Positions 1 through 8,264 of a stretch of 14,262 nucleotides of DNA are shown here, one piece after another. The position numbers and the translations under genes were made by a program. The notes under the pieces are model-generated. The model was given only the letters and a program-made list of their open reading frames with translations. It was not told the DNA's origin and searched no databases. Positions within the stretch are counted from its first letter, which is position 1, and each line of letters opens with the position of its first letter. This DNA comes from an uncultured Bacteroidales bacterium (GTDB lineage: Bacteria > Bacteroidota > Bacteroidia > Bacteroidales > F082): the NCBI GenBank assembly GCA_937926515.1, contig CALAZZ010000304.1:1-14262 (forward strand), in the 5' to 3' direction.

Positions 1-123
1 GGATGGGAAGTAATTCATTATAACTCCAGTTATTTGAGCCTAATCCTCGCTCATTGCAACCGATTGATTTGTTAATTGTTTCCAAATGTTCAGCAGGCTC
101 AACAGTGTCAATGACATTAATCG

Positions 124-131
124 TACTTTTG
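124..131 (+). promoter_or_regulatory. Candidate Bacteroidota -7 promoter box for the amylase gene
   Basis: TACTTTTG matches the Bacteroidota primary sigma factor -7 consensus TAnnTTTG at every fixed position and lies 22 bases before the amylase ATG. That would place transcription start near 136-138 with a leader of under 20 bases. No good TTTG -33 element sits 19-21 bases upstream, so the promoter is only half supported. The consensus is known from the phylum; its use here is inferred. Confidence 0.4.
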
Positions 132-153
132 TTTAAAACCCATATATGCTGAT

Positions 154-2928
154 ATGAAATTAATTGCCTTGCTCATTATAGCCTCCTTTTTTAACCTCTG
201 TATTCAGGCACAGGTAATCATAACCGAACCTCCCTTTCCAACAGATGATTCGCCTGTCACCATCATTTTTGACGCCACACAGGGCGGGGGTGCCCTTGCC
301 GGTTACACAGGAGATGTTTATACTCATACAGGTTTGATCCTGCAGGGAAGCTCAAACTGGCAGCATGTGATAGGAGATTGGGGGAATAACAATAACCAAC
401 CCAAACTTACGCGCATTGGTACCGATTTGTACCAGCTCGAGATTCAACCTTCCATTCGACAGTTTTATGGGGTATCTCCTCAGGCTGTCATTCAAAAGAT
501 GGCCTTTGTGTTCAGAGCCGCAAGCCAATCACCCCAAACCGAAGACTTGTTTGTGGACGTGTACGAACCCGGCCTGAATGTCAGCATTCTTTCACCTGCA
601 AATGCTACAATTATTGAATTGAATGAAACACTTCAGATCAGTGCCAGTGCAACGGAAGCCGACAATATGTTCCTGTATTTGAATTCAACCTTGATCGAAA
701 CCTACGAGGGCAACGAAATCAATTACAGCCTGATTGCTGATATGCCCGGTGCACACTGGATACGCGTGGATGCTTGGGCAGGAGAAGATATGGTTTCGGA
801 TTCGGTCTATTTTTACGCACGTGATCAAGTACCAATCGCTGAGCTTCCGGCCGAGTTGTCTACAGGAATTAATTACATCGATGACAATACGGTTACTCTG
901 GTGTTGCATGACCCTCCGGCGCTTAAGCAGTTTGTTTTCGTGATCGGTGATTTCAACGACTGGATGGTACATGAGGATTACTATATGAAGCGAAGTCCCG
1001 ATGGCACAAAATACTGGTTGACTATCGAAAGCCTGGAAACCAATAAAGAGTATATCTACCAGTATTACATTGACGGTGAGTTGAGACTGGCTGATCCTTA
1101 CACCCACAAAGTAAGTGACCCTTGGAATGATAAGTGGATATCAAACTCGACCTACCCCGATCTGATACAGTATCCCGATGGTAAAACTACAGGCATTGCT
1201 TCGGTGCTTCAAACAGCACGTGAGCCCTACAAGTGGGAGGTGGAAAATTTTGAACCGCCGTCGGTTGAGGACCTTGTGATCTATGAATTACACATACGCG
1301 ATTTTGTCGCTTCGCGCGACATCAAAACAGTGATTGACACCCTTGACTACCTTCAGCAACTGGGAGTTAATGCCATCGAACTGATGCCCATCAATGAATT
1401 TGAAGGCAACGATTCATGGGGCTACAATCCTTCGTTCTATTTCGCCACCGACAAGGCTTATGGCCGCGAAATTGATTACAAACATTTTATCGATGAGGCC
1501 CATAAACGCGGCATGGCTGTAATTTTGGATGTGGTGCTCAATCATGCCTACAGCCAATCACCTATGGTGCAGATGTATTTTAATCCTGGTGCCGGCCAAT
1601 ATGGCCAACCTACTGCTGACAACCCATGGTTCAACCAGGTCTGTCCACATGAACCCTGGTGCTGGGGATATGATTATGACCATGAAAGCCCTTATACACA
1701 AGATTTTATTGACAGGTTTAATGAATACTGGCTCACCGAGTTCAAGGTTGACGGCTTCCGATTCGATTTTACCAAGGGTTTCACAAACAACCAAACTGGA
1801 AATCAAGGATCTGATTATGATGCTGCCCGTATAGCAATTCTTAAACGAATGGCCGATCATATCTGGACAGTAAATGACAAGGCTTATGTGATTCTTGAAC
1901 ATTTTGCCGCCAACAACGAAGAAAAAGAACTTGCAGAATATGGAATGATGTTGTGGGGCAATATGAATTACAATTACAATGAAGCCACAATGGGTTGGAC
2001 TTCCAACTCCAATTTTTCGGGCATCTCCTATAAGCAACGCGGGTGGAATGTTCCACACCTGATCGGATATATGGAAAGCCATGACGAAGAGCGGCTGATG
2101 TTTAAAAACTTAGCCTATGGCAATTCGTCCAACCCTTGGCACGATGTGAAGGAGTTGGGAATTGCCCTTAAACGAAATGCAGCTGCTGCAGCCTTTTTCT
2201 TCACTGTTCCGGGTCCGAAAATGATCTGGCAGTTTGGAGAATTGGGCTACGATGTAAGCATTGACGATCCTTGCCGTGTATGTCCAAAACCGATCCGCTG
2301 GAATTACCTTGACGACTGGCGCCGCAAAACACTTTACGATTATTACAGCGAACTGATACGGCTAAAGAAAACTTACAATGTTTTCAGAACCAACAACTTT
2401 ACTATGAGCCTTAGCGGTGCAATGAAACGCCTGAACCTAAGTGATCCTGATTTATCGGTTACCGTGATTGGTAATTTCGGTGTCACCGAAGGCTCTATTG
2501 ATCCTGCTTTCCAGTTTCCCGGCACCTGGTATGACCATTTCAACAACGACTCTATCGATGTTACGGACATCAACAACCCTATCAGTTTAAAAGCCGGTGA
2601 GTTCAGGCTGTTCACCAGCCAAAAGCTGGAATGGTCAACGTTTGTAGGTCTGGACGAAACAATCCGGCACAATCCAATTCATGTAAGGGTATTTCCCAAC
2701 CCATCAAATGATTCATTTAATATTCGGGTCAATCCTTTACAACGAGGTCATTACCTCATTAAACTGAGTAACCCTCAAGGCCAGCTGCTTCAGGTAATTC
2801 ACGAAGGAACACTTGAAGCAGGCACGCACAGCTTTCATACCACATCTGAAAACTTATCCGGAGGAATATATTTACTTTATATATCAGATGGCAAAAGCAA
2901 TGAAACCATTAAACTGATCAAGAGGTAG
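154..2928 (+). CDS. Secreted multidomain GH13 alpha-amylase-family glycoside hydrolase with T9SS sorting domain
   Basis: A 924-residue secreted enzyme predicted to cleave alpha-glucan (starch, glycogen or derived oligosaccharides). Residues 1-19 form a Sec signal peptide ending in CIQA. Residues 20-140 are a beta-rich N-terminal module, probably carbohydrate-binding. Residues 141-225 look Ig/FN3-like. Residues 240-325 resemble a CBM48/isoamylase N-terminal E-set domain (VFVIGDFNDW). The GH13 barrel starts near 372 and shows the four conserved regions: DVVLNH (459-464), GFRFDFTKG with nucleophile D538, VILEHF with acid/base E582, and ESHDEE with D644. Cysteine pairs 497/503 and 707/710 could form disulfides. 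Residues 842-924 are a T9SS type A sorting domain (VFPNPS, then GGIYLLYI and a basic end), so the protein should cross the outer membrane and be released or surface-anchored. Exact bond specificity cannot be read from sequence. No susC/susD genes are nearby. The ATG start is fixed by the signal peptide. Confidence 0.93.
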   Translation: MKLIALLIIASFFNLCIQAQVIITEPPFPTDDSPVTIIFDATQGGGALAGYTGDVYTHTGLILQGSSNWQHVIGDWGNNNNQPKLTRIGTDLYQLEIQPSIRQFYGVSPQAVIQKMAFVFRAASQSPQTEDLFVDVYEPGLNVSILSPANATIIELNETLQISASATEADNMFLYLNSTLIETYEGNEINYSLIADMPGAHWIRVDAWAGEDMVSDSVYFYARDQVPIAELPAELSTGINYIDDNTVTLVLHDPPALKQFVFVIGDFNDWMVHEDYYMKRSPDGTKYWLTIESLETNKEYIYQYYIDGELRLADPYTHKVSDPWNDKWISNSTYPDLIQYPDGKTTGIASVLQTAREPYKWEVENFEPPSVEDLVIYELHIRDFVASRDIKTVIDTLDYLQQLGVNAIELMPINEFEGNDSWGYNPSFYFATDKAYGREIDYKHFIDEAHKRGMAVILDVVLNHAYSQSPMVQMYFNPGAGQYGQPTADNPWFNQVCPHEPWCWGYDYDHESPYTQDFIDRFNEYWLTEFKVDGFRFDFTKGFTNNQTGNQGSDYDAARIAILKRMADHIWTVNDKAYVILEHFAANNEEKELAEYGMMLWGNMNYNYNEATMGWTSNSNFSGISYKQRGWNVPHLIGYMESHDEERLMFKNLAYGNSSNPWHDVKELGIALKRNAAAAAFFFTVPGPKMIWQFGELGYDVSIDDPCRVCPKPIRWNYLDDWRRKTLYDYYSELIRLKKTYNVFRTNNFTMSLSGAMKRLNLSDPDLSVTVIGNFGVTEGSIDPAFQFPGTWYDHFNNDSIDVTDINNPISLKAGEFRLFTSQKLEWSTFVGLDETIRHNPIHVRVFPNPSNDSFNIRVNPLQRGHYLIKLSNPQGQLLQVIHEGTLEAGTHSFHTTSENLSGGIYLLYISDGKSNETIKLIKR

Positions 2929-2940
2929 TATGGCGTAGCA

Positions 2941-2976
2941 TTTTGACATACATTAAAATCCAGCTTATTACTTTTA
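2941..2976 (+). promoter_or_regulatory. Candidate promoter for sdaA
   Basis: TACTTTTA (2969-2976) matches seven of eight positions of the -7 consensus TAnnTTTG. A TTTG (2942-2945) lies 23 bases upstream, slightly further than the usual 19-21. Transcription would begin about 10 bases before the sdaA ATG. The TTTG lies inside a 12-mer that is repeated upstream of pepD. The presence of the boxes is seen; function is inferred. Confidence 0.35.
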
Positions 2977-2992
2977 GCAATACCCCGTAAAA

Positions 2993-4198
2993 ATGGATTC
3001 AATAACTCAGATATACCGCATTGGTTATGGCCCTTCGAGCAGCCACACCATGGGGCCTTCACGGGCAGCAAGAATTTTCAGGCAAAAAACAGCTGATGCG
3101 GCTTCTTACCGCGTCACACTCTATGGAAGCCTGGCCGCCACCGGAAAGGGTCACCTCACAGATAAAGCTATTATCACCATGCTTGGTCCCTTGCAGGTCG
3201 AGTTTATCTGGGAGCCTTCAACACGTCTTCAGCGGCATCCCAACGCCCTGCGCTTTGAAGCCATCAACGCCAATGGTAAATCAACTACCGATTGGACCGT
3301 TTACAGTATAGGCGGCGGCGCCATAACTGATGAGGCCGGCTGGCTTACCTCTGATTCAAGGAAGATTTATCCACTTACCACCATGTCCGAAATACTGGAA
3401 TGGTGTGAAGAAAACGGACGTACCTTTTGGGAATATGTACAAATGCATGAACCTCCCGAAACTTTCGATCACTTGCAGCAAGTGTGGGAGATTATGCAAG
3501 AGGCTGTAAAACGTGGTATTGAAAACGAAGGGGTGATACCGGGTGAACTCAAGCTTGCACGCAAGGCATCTTCCTATTTTATTAAAGCACAAAGCCTTAA
3601 GGACTCCCTCAAAAGCCGTAGCCTTGTTTTTGCTTATGCGTTGGCAGTATCGGAAGAAAATGCTTCAGGAGGTATGGTCGTAACCTCACCTACCTGTGGA
3701 TCAAGTGGGGTACTGCCGGCAGTGCTCTATCATGCCAAATATGCTCATGGATTCACTGACTCCAAGATCATCAAGGCACTGGCTACAGCTGGCTTAATTG
3801 GCAATATTGTTAAGGAGCATGCATCCATATCAGGGGCTGAGGTGGGCTGTCAGGGCGAAATAGGCACTGCCTGTGCCATGGCATCGGGTGCGGTGAACCA
3901 ACTATTCGGCGGTTCGCCACAGCAAATTGAATATGCTGCTGAAATGGGCCTTGAGCACCACCTGGGCCTCACCTGTGATCCTGTAGGCGGGCTGGTGCAG
4001 GTGCCCTGTATCGAACGCAATGCCCATGCTGCTGCCCGTGCCCTCGATTGCAATATGTTTGCCTTGCTGTCGGATGGAACCCACTTTGTTTCGTTTGATA
4101 AGATTGTGCAAACTATGAGAGAAACAGGAAATGACCTGCCCAGCTTGTATAAGGAAACTGCCGAAGGCGGGTTGGCACGGTTCGCAACAAAACGATAG
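2993..4198 (+). CDS. sdaA: L-serine dehydratase (L-serine ammonia-lyase), iron-sulfur type, single chain
   Basis: Converts L-serine to pyruvate and ammonia in the cytosol using an oxygen-labile [4Fe-4S] cluster. The N-terminal beta domain begins with the family signature GYGPSSSHTMGPSRAA (11-26). The alpha domain (about 160-401) carries SPTCGSSG (232-239), GAEVGCQGEIGTACAMASG (281-299) and LTCDPVGGLVQVPC (326-339). C286, C328 and C339 have the 42- and 11-residue spacings of the three conserved cluster cysteines in bacterial single-chain enzymes. At 401 residues it is shorter than the E. coli enzyme (about 454), although both domains are fused and intact. The chain ends in FATKR with no cysteine in the tail. 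It stands alone between the amylase (64 bases upstream) and pepD (83 bases downstream). The ATG start places the GPSSSHT motif at its usual distance from the N-terminus. Confidence 0.95.
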   Translation: MDSITQIYRIGYGPSSSHTMGPSRAARIFRQKTADAASYRVTLYGSLAATGKGHLTDKAIITMLGPLQVEFIWEPSTRLQRHPNALRFEAINANGKSTTDWTVYSIGGGAITDEAGWLTSDSRKIYPLTTMSEILEWCEENGRTFWEYVQMHEPPETFDHLQQVWEIMQEAVKRGIENEGVIPGELKLARKASSYFIKAQSLKDSLKSRSLVFAYALAVSEENASGGMVVTSPTCGSSGVLPAVLYHAKYAHGFTDSKIIKALATAGLIGNIVKEHASISGAEVGCQGEIGTACAMASGAVNQLFGGSPQQIEYAAEMGLEHHLGLTCDPVGGLVQVPCIERNAHAAARALDCNMFALLSDGTHFVSFDKIVQTMRETGNDLPSLYKETAEGGLARFATKR

Positions 4199-4266
4199 AA
4201 AGAAAATCGGCCTTCTGGTTTTTTTCGTAATTTTATCGGCTATTCTAATTTTTTGACATACAAACT

Positions 4267-4274
4267 AAAGGAGG
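4267..4274 (+). promoter_or_regulatory. Strong Shine-Dalgarno sequence for pepD
   Basis: AAAGGAGG ends 7 bases before the pepD ATG, near-ideal anti-Shine-Dalgarno pairing and spacing. It fixes the start codon. No other gene here has a comparable site, consistent with the known scarcity of Shine-Dalgarno use in Bacteroidota, so it stands out. Confidence 0.7.
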
Positions 4275-4281
4275 ATTATTT

Positions 4282-5742
4282 ATGAGCAAGTCAATTCTGG
4301 ATTTGGAGCCTAAAAGCATTTGGAAAAATTTTCATAGCCTGACCCAAATTCCCAGGCCATCAAAGAAAGAAACTCAAGTGATTGCATTCGTAAAGAAGTT
4401 TGGAGAAGATCTTGGGCTTGAAACAATTGTAGATGAGGTTGGAAATATCATTATTCGCAAACCTGCCACTGCAGGTTACGAGGATAGGAAAACAGTCATT
4501 TTGCAGTCGCACCTGGATATGGTTCCACAGAAAAACGAAGGCACTGCTCATGATTTTGAGAAGGATCCTATTGAAACCATCATTGATGATGGTTGGGTAA
4601 AGGCCAATGGTACAACCCTGGGTGCCGATAATGGAATTGGGGCTGCAGCTGCCATGGCAGTGCTCGAAGCCACCGACCTGGAACACGGTCCCATAGAAGC
4701 TTTGTTTACCATTGATGAAGAAACCGGAATGACGGGAGCAAATGAGCTTAAGCCGGGGATGCTGAAAGGTGATATCCTCCTGAATATGGACTCCGAAGAC
4801 GAAGGAGAACTCTATATTGGCTGTGCCGGAGGTATAGATACCACAGGTGAGATATCCATTAAACCACAGAAAACACCTGCCAATACCAAAGGGTATAAAA
4901 TATCCGTAAAAGGCCTTAAGGGTGGGCACTCGGGCCTTGACATTCATCTGGGACGTGGCAATGCCAATAAGATCATCAATGGCTTAATGTTAATGGCTGC
5001 AGAAAAGTTCGGTCTGCGGGTATCATCTGTTGATGGTGGCAGCCTGCGCAATGCAATCCCAAGAGAAGCATTTGCACAAGTGGTTGTACCCGAAGCCAAA
5101 GCAGTGTTGTTTGAACAGTTCGTGGAAGCATTTGCCAAAATTGCACAAGAAGAATTTGCTGAAGCTGATCCCGGCCTGAGCATCACTGTTGAAGCAGGTG
5201 AAGCACCCGAAAAAATCTTTGACAAGAAAAGCCAGCAGGCTATGTTAGATGCTGTTGCTAAATGTCCGAATGGTGTAATAGCCATGAGTAAGGATATGGA
5301 AGGCGTAGTTGAAACATCATCTAACCTGGCTATCGTTAAGTCTGAAGATAAAAAACTTACCATGGCCAGCCTGCAAAGAAGCTCAGTGGATAAAGATAAG
5401 ACCAAACTATCGGAACAAATCAGCCAGACTTTTAAGGATGCAGGTGCTGAGGCAAGCACATCCGGCGATTATCCGGGCTGGAAGCCCAATGTGAAGTCAC
5501 CCATACTTCAGACCATGAAAGATGTATATCAACAAAAGTATGGTAAAGTTCCGGAGGTAAAAGTGATACATGCAGGCCTGGAATGTGGTATTTTGGGAGC
5601 AACCTATCCCAATTGGGATATGATTTCGTTTGGACCTACCATTCGTAATCCACATTCACCCGACGAGAAAGTGGAAATCGAAACAGTTGGTAAATTCTGG
5701 GATTATCTGTCTGAAACCTTGAAAAATATACCGGTAAAGTAA
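4282..5742 (+). CDS. pepD: Aminoacyl-histidine dipeptidase (peptidase D, M20 family)
   Basis: Cytosolic di-zinc dipeptidase (carnosinase-type, M20C) that releases amino acids from Xaa-His and other dipeptides. It has 486 residues, the usual family length. The metal and catalytic motifs are in order: QSHLDMV (75-81; H77 ligand, D79 catalytic neighbour), LGADNGIG (113-120; D116 bridging ligand), DEETGMTGA (145-153; catalytic E146 and ligand E147), NMDSEDE (168-174; D170 ligand), the lid-domain GGHSG (214-218), and GPTIRNPHSPDE with H458 as the last ligand. No signal peptide is present, so it acts in the cytosol. The ATG is set by a strong AAAGGAGG site 7 bases upstream. It lies downstream of sdaA on the same strand and converges on mutS2. 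Neighbouring serine degradation suggests amino-acid catabolism, but co-transcription is not shown. Confidence 0.95.
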   Translation: MSKSILDLEPKSIWKNFHSLTQIPRPSKKETQVIAFVKKFGEDLGLETIVDEVGNIIIRKPATAGYEDRKTVILQSHLDMVPQKNEGTAHDFEKDPIETIIDDGWVKANGTTLGADNGIGAAAAMAVLEATDLEHGPIEALFTIDEETGMTGANELKPGMLKGDILLNMDSEDEGELYIGCAGGIDTTGEISIKPQKTPANTKGYKISVKGLKGGHSGLDIHLGRGNANKIINGLMLMAAEKFGLRVSSVDGGSLRNAIPREAFAQVVVPEAKAVLFEQFVEAFAKIAQEEFAEADPGLSITVEAGEAPEKIFDKKSQQAMLDAVAKCPNGVIAMSKDMEGVVETSSNLAIVKSEDKKLTMASLQRSSVDKDKTKLSEQISQTFKDAGAEASTSGDYPGWKPNVKSPILQTMKDVYQQKYGKVPEVKVIHAGLECGILGATYPNWDMISFGPTIRNPHSPDEKVEIETVGKFWDYLSETLKNIPVK

Positions 5743-5776
5743 AATACCTGATCACTTGCCGGTAAGACAATTTTTT
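5729..5776. terminator. Candidate bidirectional intrinsic terminator between pepD and mutS2
   Basis: TACCGGT (5729-5735) pairs with GCCGGTA (5758-5764), with one G-T wobble. After a one-base bulge, AAGT (5737-5740) pairs with ACTT (5754-5757), leaving a 13-base loop. On the plus strand the stem is followed by TTTTTT at 5771-5776. On the minus strand it is followed by a T-run complementary to 5722-5726. The stem begins inside the last codons of pepD, and the mutS2 stop lies just beyond it. Convergent genes with a shared stem and T-runs on both flanks fit two-way termination. Confidence 0.55.
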
Positions 5777-8195
5777 ATTTTAAACTTACCTTGGTGATGC
5801 CATGACCACCGGCCTCCGCCGGAGCATCATCAAAGTGGTGTACGGACTTCTGATTGCTCAGAAAATCACGGATCACTTTGCGCAGTATGCCATTGCCTTT
5901 ACCATGAAGTATGCTGATGTCCTTAATACTGAGCAACTGTGCTTCATCTAGATATTTTTCCACTTGTGTGATTGCCTCTTCAGCCCGCTTGCCGCGCACA
6001 TCGATGGTAAGCTTGAACTGCCCTACTTTCTCGTTGTAGTCGGTTGCCATTCTTCCCCTTTGTTTTGGCTGGACTGATTGTCGCAACCTGCGGCTTTCTT
6101 TTTTGTTAAGCTTGCTGAGTTTTTCCGGTGAAGTACGCAATTTCACGGTGTTAAACATCACAACAGCCTCATGCCTGGAGATGGATAAAAGTTCACCTTC
6201 GATGCCCATTTCCTCAATACGTACCAAATCACCGGGTTTTAGCGTTTCATCCACCTCGGTTTCCTCTTTCTCCTCCTCTGAGACCAGTATTTCTGCCTGG
6301 GCAACAGCATCATCAACCAACTTTTCTTTGGTTTTTTGCAACCTTGCCCTGATTTCTTTGGTTCTCTCTTTCTCAGCCTGCGACTCCCGTATTTCCTTTA
6401 TGGCATGCTCAATCTGTTTATTGGCTTTTTCAATCAGCAACCGTGCCTCATGACCTGCTTGAGCGATCAATTGTTTTTTTCTATCTTCCAGCTCTTTGAG
6501 CATGCGCTGATACTTTTCAACCACCTCGGATAGCAAGTCGTCGGCCAGTTTTAATTCTGTCTGCTTTTTTGCAATTTCTTTTTTCTCAATTTCCAGCTGC
6601 TGAAGCTGTTCGTCAAAATCGAGCTGTGAATGGCCTGTGATTTCAGCTGCTTTATTAAGGGTATTTTCAGGGAAGCCTATTTTCCGTGCTATTTCAAAAG
6701 CAAAAGAACTTCCCGGGTTTCCAATCTGAAGGGCATATAGAGGCTGCAACTTTTTGGTATCGAACAGCATGGCACCATTTACAATACCCGGCAGATTGTC
6801 AGCAATTAGCTTTAAGTTAGCATAATGGGTTGTGATCAATCCAAATGCGCCTTTATCATTGAGTTCGTTGAGCACGGCTTCGGCAATGGCTCCACCAAGC
6901 TGGGGCTCGGTGCCTGTGCCAAACTCATCAATCAGAAATAAGGTTTCATCATTGGCGGTTTGCATCAGGTTCTTCATATTTAGCAAGTGTGAGCTATACG
7001 TGCTTAGATCATTTTCAAGTGATTGTTCATCGCCAATATCAATGAAAATATTATTAAATACACCGCAAATTGAATCGGGTTGCATAGGAACCGAGAGGCC
7101 GCACTGGATCATATATTGAAGAAGCCCGGTTGTTTTCAGGCATACTGATTTGCCTCCTGCATTGGGACCTGAAATAACCAAAATGCGATTATCTTGGTCG
7201 ATATGGAGATCAAGTGGCACGATTTTTTTCTGCTGCTCTTTGAGCGATCTTTCCAACAGGGAGTGCCTGGCCTGCTTCCAGCTTATATATGGTTTATGGG
7301 TCAGCTGAGGACTGTGCGCCTGAATTTCTTTTCCCAACCGGGCCCTTGCATGTGCAAAATCAATCAAGCCCAGCATTTGCCAGGCGAGTTGAAGCATTGG
7401 CAGCTGCGGACGAAGCAGCAGGGTAAATGCCGTTAGGATACGATTGATCTCACGTTTTTCAGCATATTCCAGCTCACGGATCTCATTATTGGTTTCAAAT
7501 ATTTCGGTTGGTTCAATATATACCGTTTGTCCTGTTGAAGATTCATCATGTATCAGGCCACGCAGTTTACGCTTGTCCGCCGCTTTTACCGGTATGACCA
7601 TGCGACCGTTGCGTATGGTGATTTCCACATCACTCTCAGTCCAGCCTGCGCTTTTGGCTTCACCAAGCAAATGTCGGATCCGGCTTTCTACCGTCTTTTG
7701 TTTCTTATAGATATCCTGTCTAATTTCAGCCAGGGTTTGTGATGCCTTATCCGGAATGGAACCATTGTCGTCAATCAAACGGTTTACCTCCCTAAGCACT
7801 TGCTTGTCTATCTCAACTCCTGTTATCATGGATCTGATAGCCTCATAATCCTCACTGGCTTCCGATTTTGAAAAATCTATCAGTTGCTGAATGGTATTCA
7901 ACATCAGTTTCAGATCAAACATGTAATCAAACTCGATCACCGTACCATCAATACGAATGCGCTGAAGTTCAGGCCGCAGGTCAACATAATCTTTTACCTG
8001 AAAAGGCATGCCCACATTCATCAGTCGCACAAACGCTTCTTCCTGTTCAAGCATATGATTGATGTCGCTGAGATTGCTTTTAAAAGAAAGTTGCTCTACG
8101 TACGAAATACCCATTTCGCTGATGCAGTAGGAACGAAGCATTTCGCGAATGGTATTGAATCCAATTTTCTCCTCAAAATTATTTGGGTAAATCAC
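5775..8195 (-). CDS. mutS2: Endonuclease MutS2 (MutS-like ATPase with Smr nuclease domain)
   Basis: MutS2 family ATPase implicated in suppressing recombination by acting on branched DNA and, in some bacteria, in rescuing collided ribosomes. It lacks the mismatch-recognition domain of MutS1. Numbered from the upstream TTG at 8213, it has Walker A GPNAGGKS (349-356), signature STYSSH (404-409), Walker B LFLIDEFGTGTEP (425-437) and H-loop TTHYANLK (461-468). A charged coiled coil follows (about 535-645), then a small KOW-like beta segment (659-695) and a C-terminal Smr domain (735-812) with IDVRG and HGKGNG. I chose the GTG at 8195 because it gives the family N-terminus (V/M)IYPNNFEEKIGF, 806 residues in all. 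The TTG at 8213 adds six unconserved residues. It is last in a minus-strand run behind the GGGP synthase gene and ends at a shared terminator. Confidence 0.94.
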   Translation of the reverse strand: MIYPNNFEEKIGFNTIREMLRSYCISEMGISYVEQLSFKSNLSDINHMLEQEEAFVRLMNVGMPFQVKDYVDLRPELQRIRIDGTVIEFDYMFDLKLMLNTIQQLIDFSKSEASEDYEAIRSMITGVEIDKQVLREVNRLIDDNGSIPDKASQTLAEIRQDIYKKQKTVESRIRHLLGEAKSAGWTESDVEITIRNGRMVIPVKAADKRKLRGLIHDESSTGQTVYIEPTEIFETNNEIRELEYAEKREINRILTAFTLLLRPQLPMLQLAWQMLGLIDFAHARARLGKEIQAHSPQLTHKPYISWKQARHSLLERSLKEQQKKIVPLDLHIDQDNRILVISGPNAGGKSVCLKTTGLLQYMIQCGLSVPMQPDSICGVFNNIFIDIGDEQSLENDLSTYSSHLLNMKNLMQTANDETLFLIDEFGTGTEPQLGGAIAEAVLNELNDKGAFGLITTHYANLKLIADNLPGIVNGAMLFDTKKLQPLYALQIGNPGSSFAFEIARKIGFPENTLNKAAEITGHSQLDFDEQLQQLEIEKKEIAKKQTELKLADDLLSEVVEKYQRMLKELEDRKKQLIAQAGHEARLLIEKANKQIEHAIKEIRESQAEKERTKEIRARLQKTKEKLVDDAVAQAEILVSEEEKEETEVDETLKPGDLVRIEEMGIEGELLSISRHEAVVMFNTVKLRTSPEKLSKLNKKESRRLRQSVQPKQRGRMATDYNEKVGQFKLTIDVRGKRAEEAITQVEKYLDEAQLLSIKDISILHGKGNGILRKVIRDFLSNQKSVHHFDDAPAEAGGHGITKVSLK

Positions 8196-8199
8196 ATCA

Positions 8200-8228
8200 C
8201 AAAGATAAGCCAATAAGGCATATACAAA
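8200..8228 (-). promoter_or_regulatory. Candidate promoter directly abutting mutS2
   Basis: On the minus strand TTTG (8228-8225), a 17-base spacer and TATCTTTG (8207-8200) resemble the Bacteroidota -33/-7 pair, with a full match at the fixed positions of TAnnTTTG and a slightly short spacer. Transcription would start close to 8195, at or next to the preferred GTG start, which would make a leaderless message. This is inferred from sequence only and could be chance. Confidence 0.3.
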
Positions 8229-8264
8229 AGGAGGCCCGACCGCTGTGGATTATTGGATTATTCG

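Noticed and set aside
1558..2082. Long antisense frame inside the amylase gene, and similar long antisense or out-of-frame stretches inside pepD, mutS2, metF, the lipid gene and metH
   Set aside because: Each lies opposite or out of frame within a strongly supported gene and shows no recognisable motifs.
4199..4240. Possible weak terminator after sdaA (GGCC-TTCT-GG followed by a T-run)
   Set aside because: Only two strong base pairs plus wobbles and an internal loop; the stem is too weak to call.
2993..5742. sdaA and pepD as one operon
   Set aside because: The 83-base gap with its own AT-rich upstream sequence and a strong ribosome site for pepD leaves this undecided; no direct evidence either way.
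8210..8222. ATG near 8218 as the mutS2 start
   Set aside because: It is out of frame with mutS2 and reaches a stop after nine codons.
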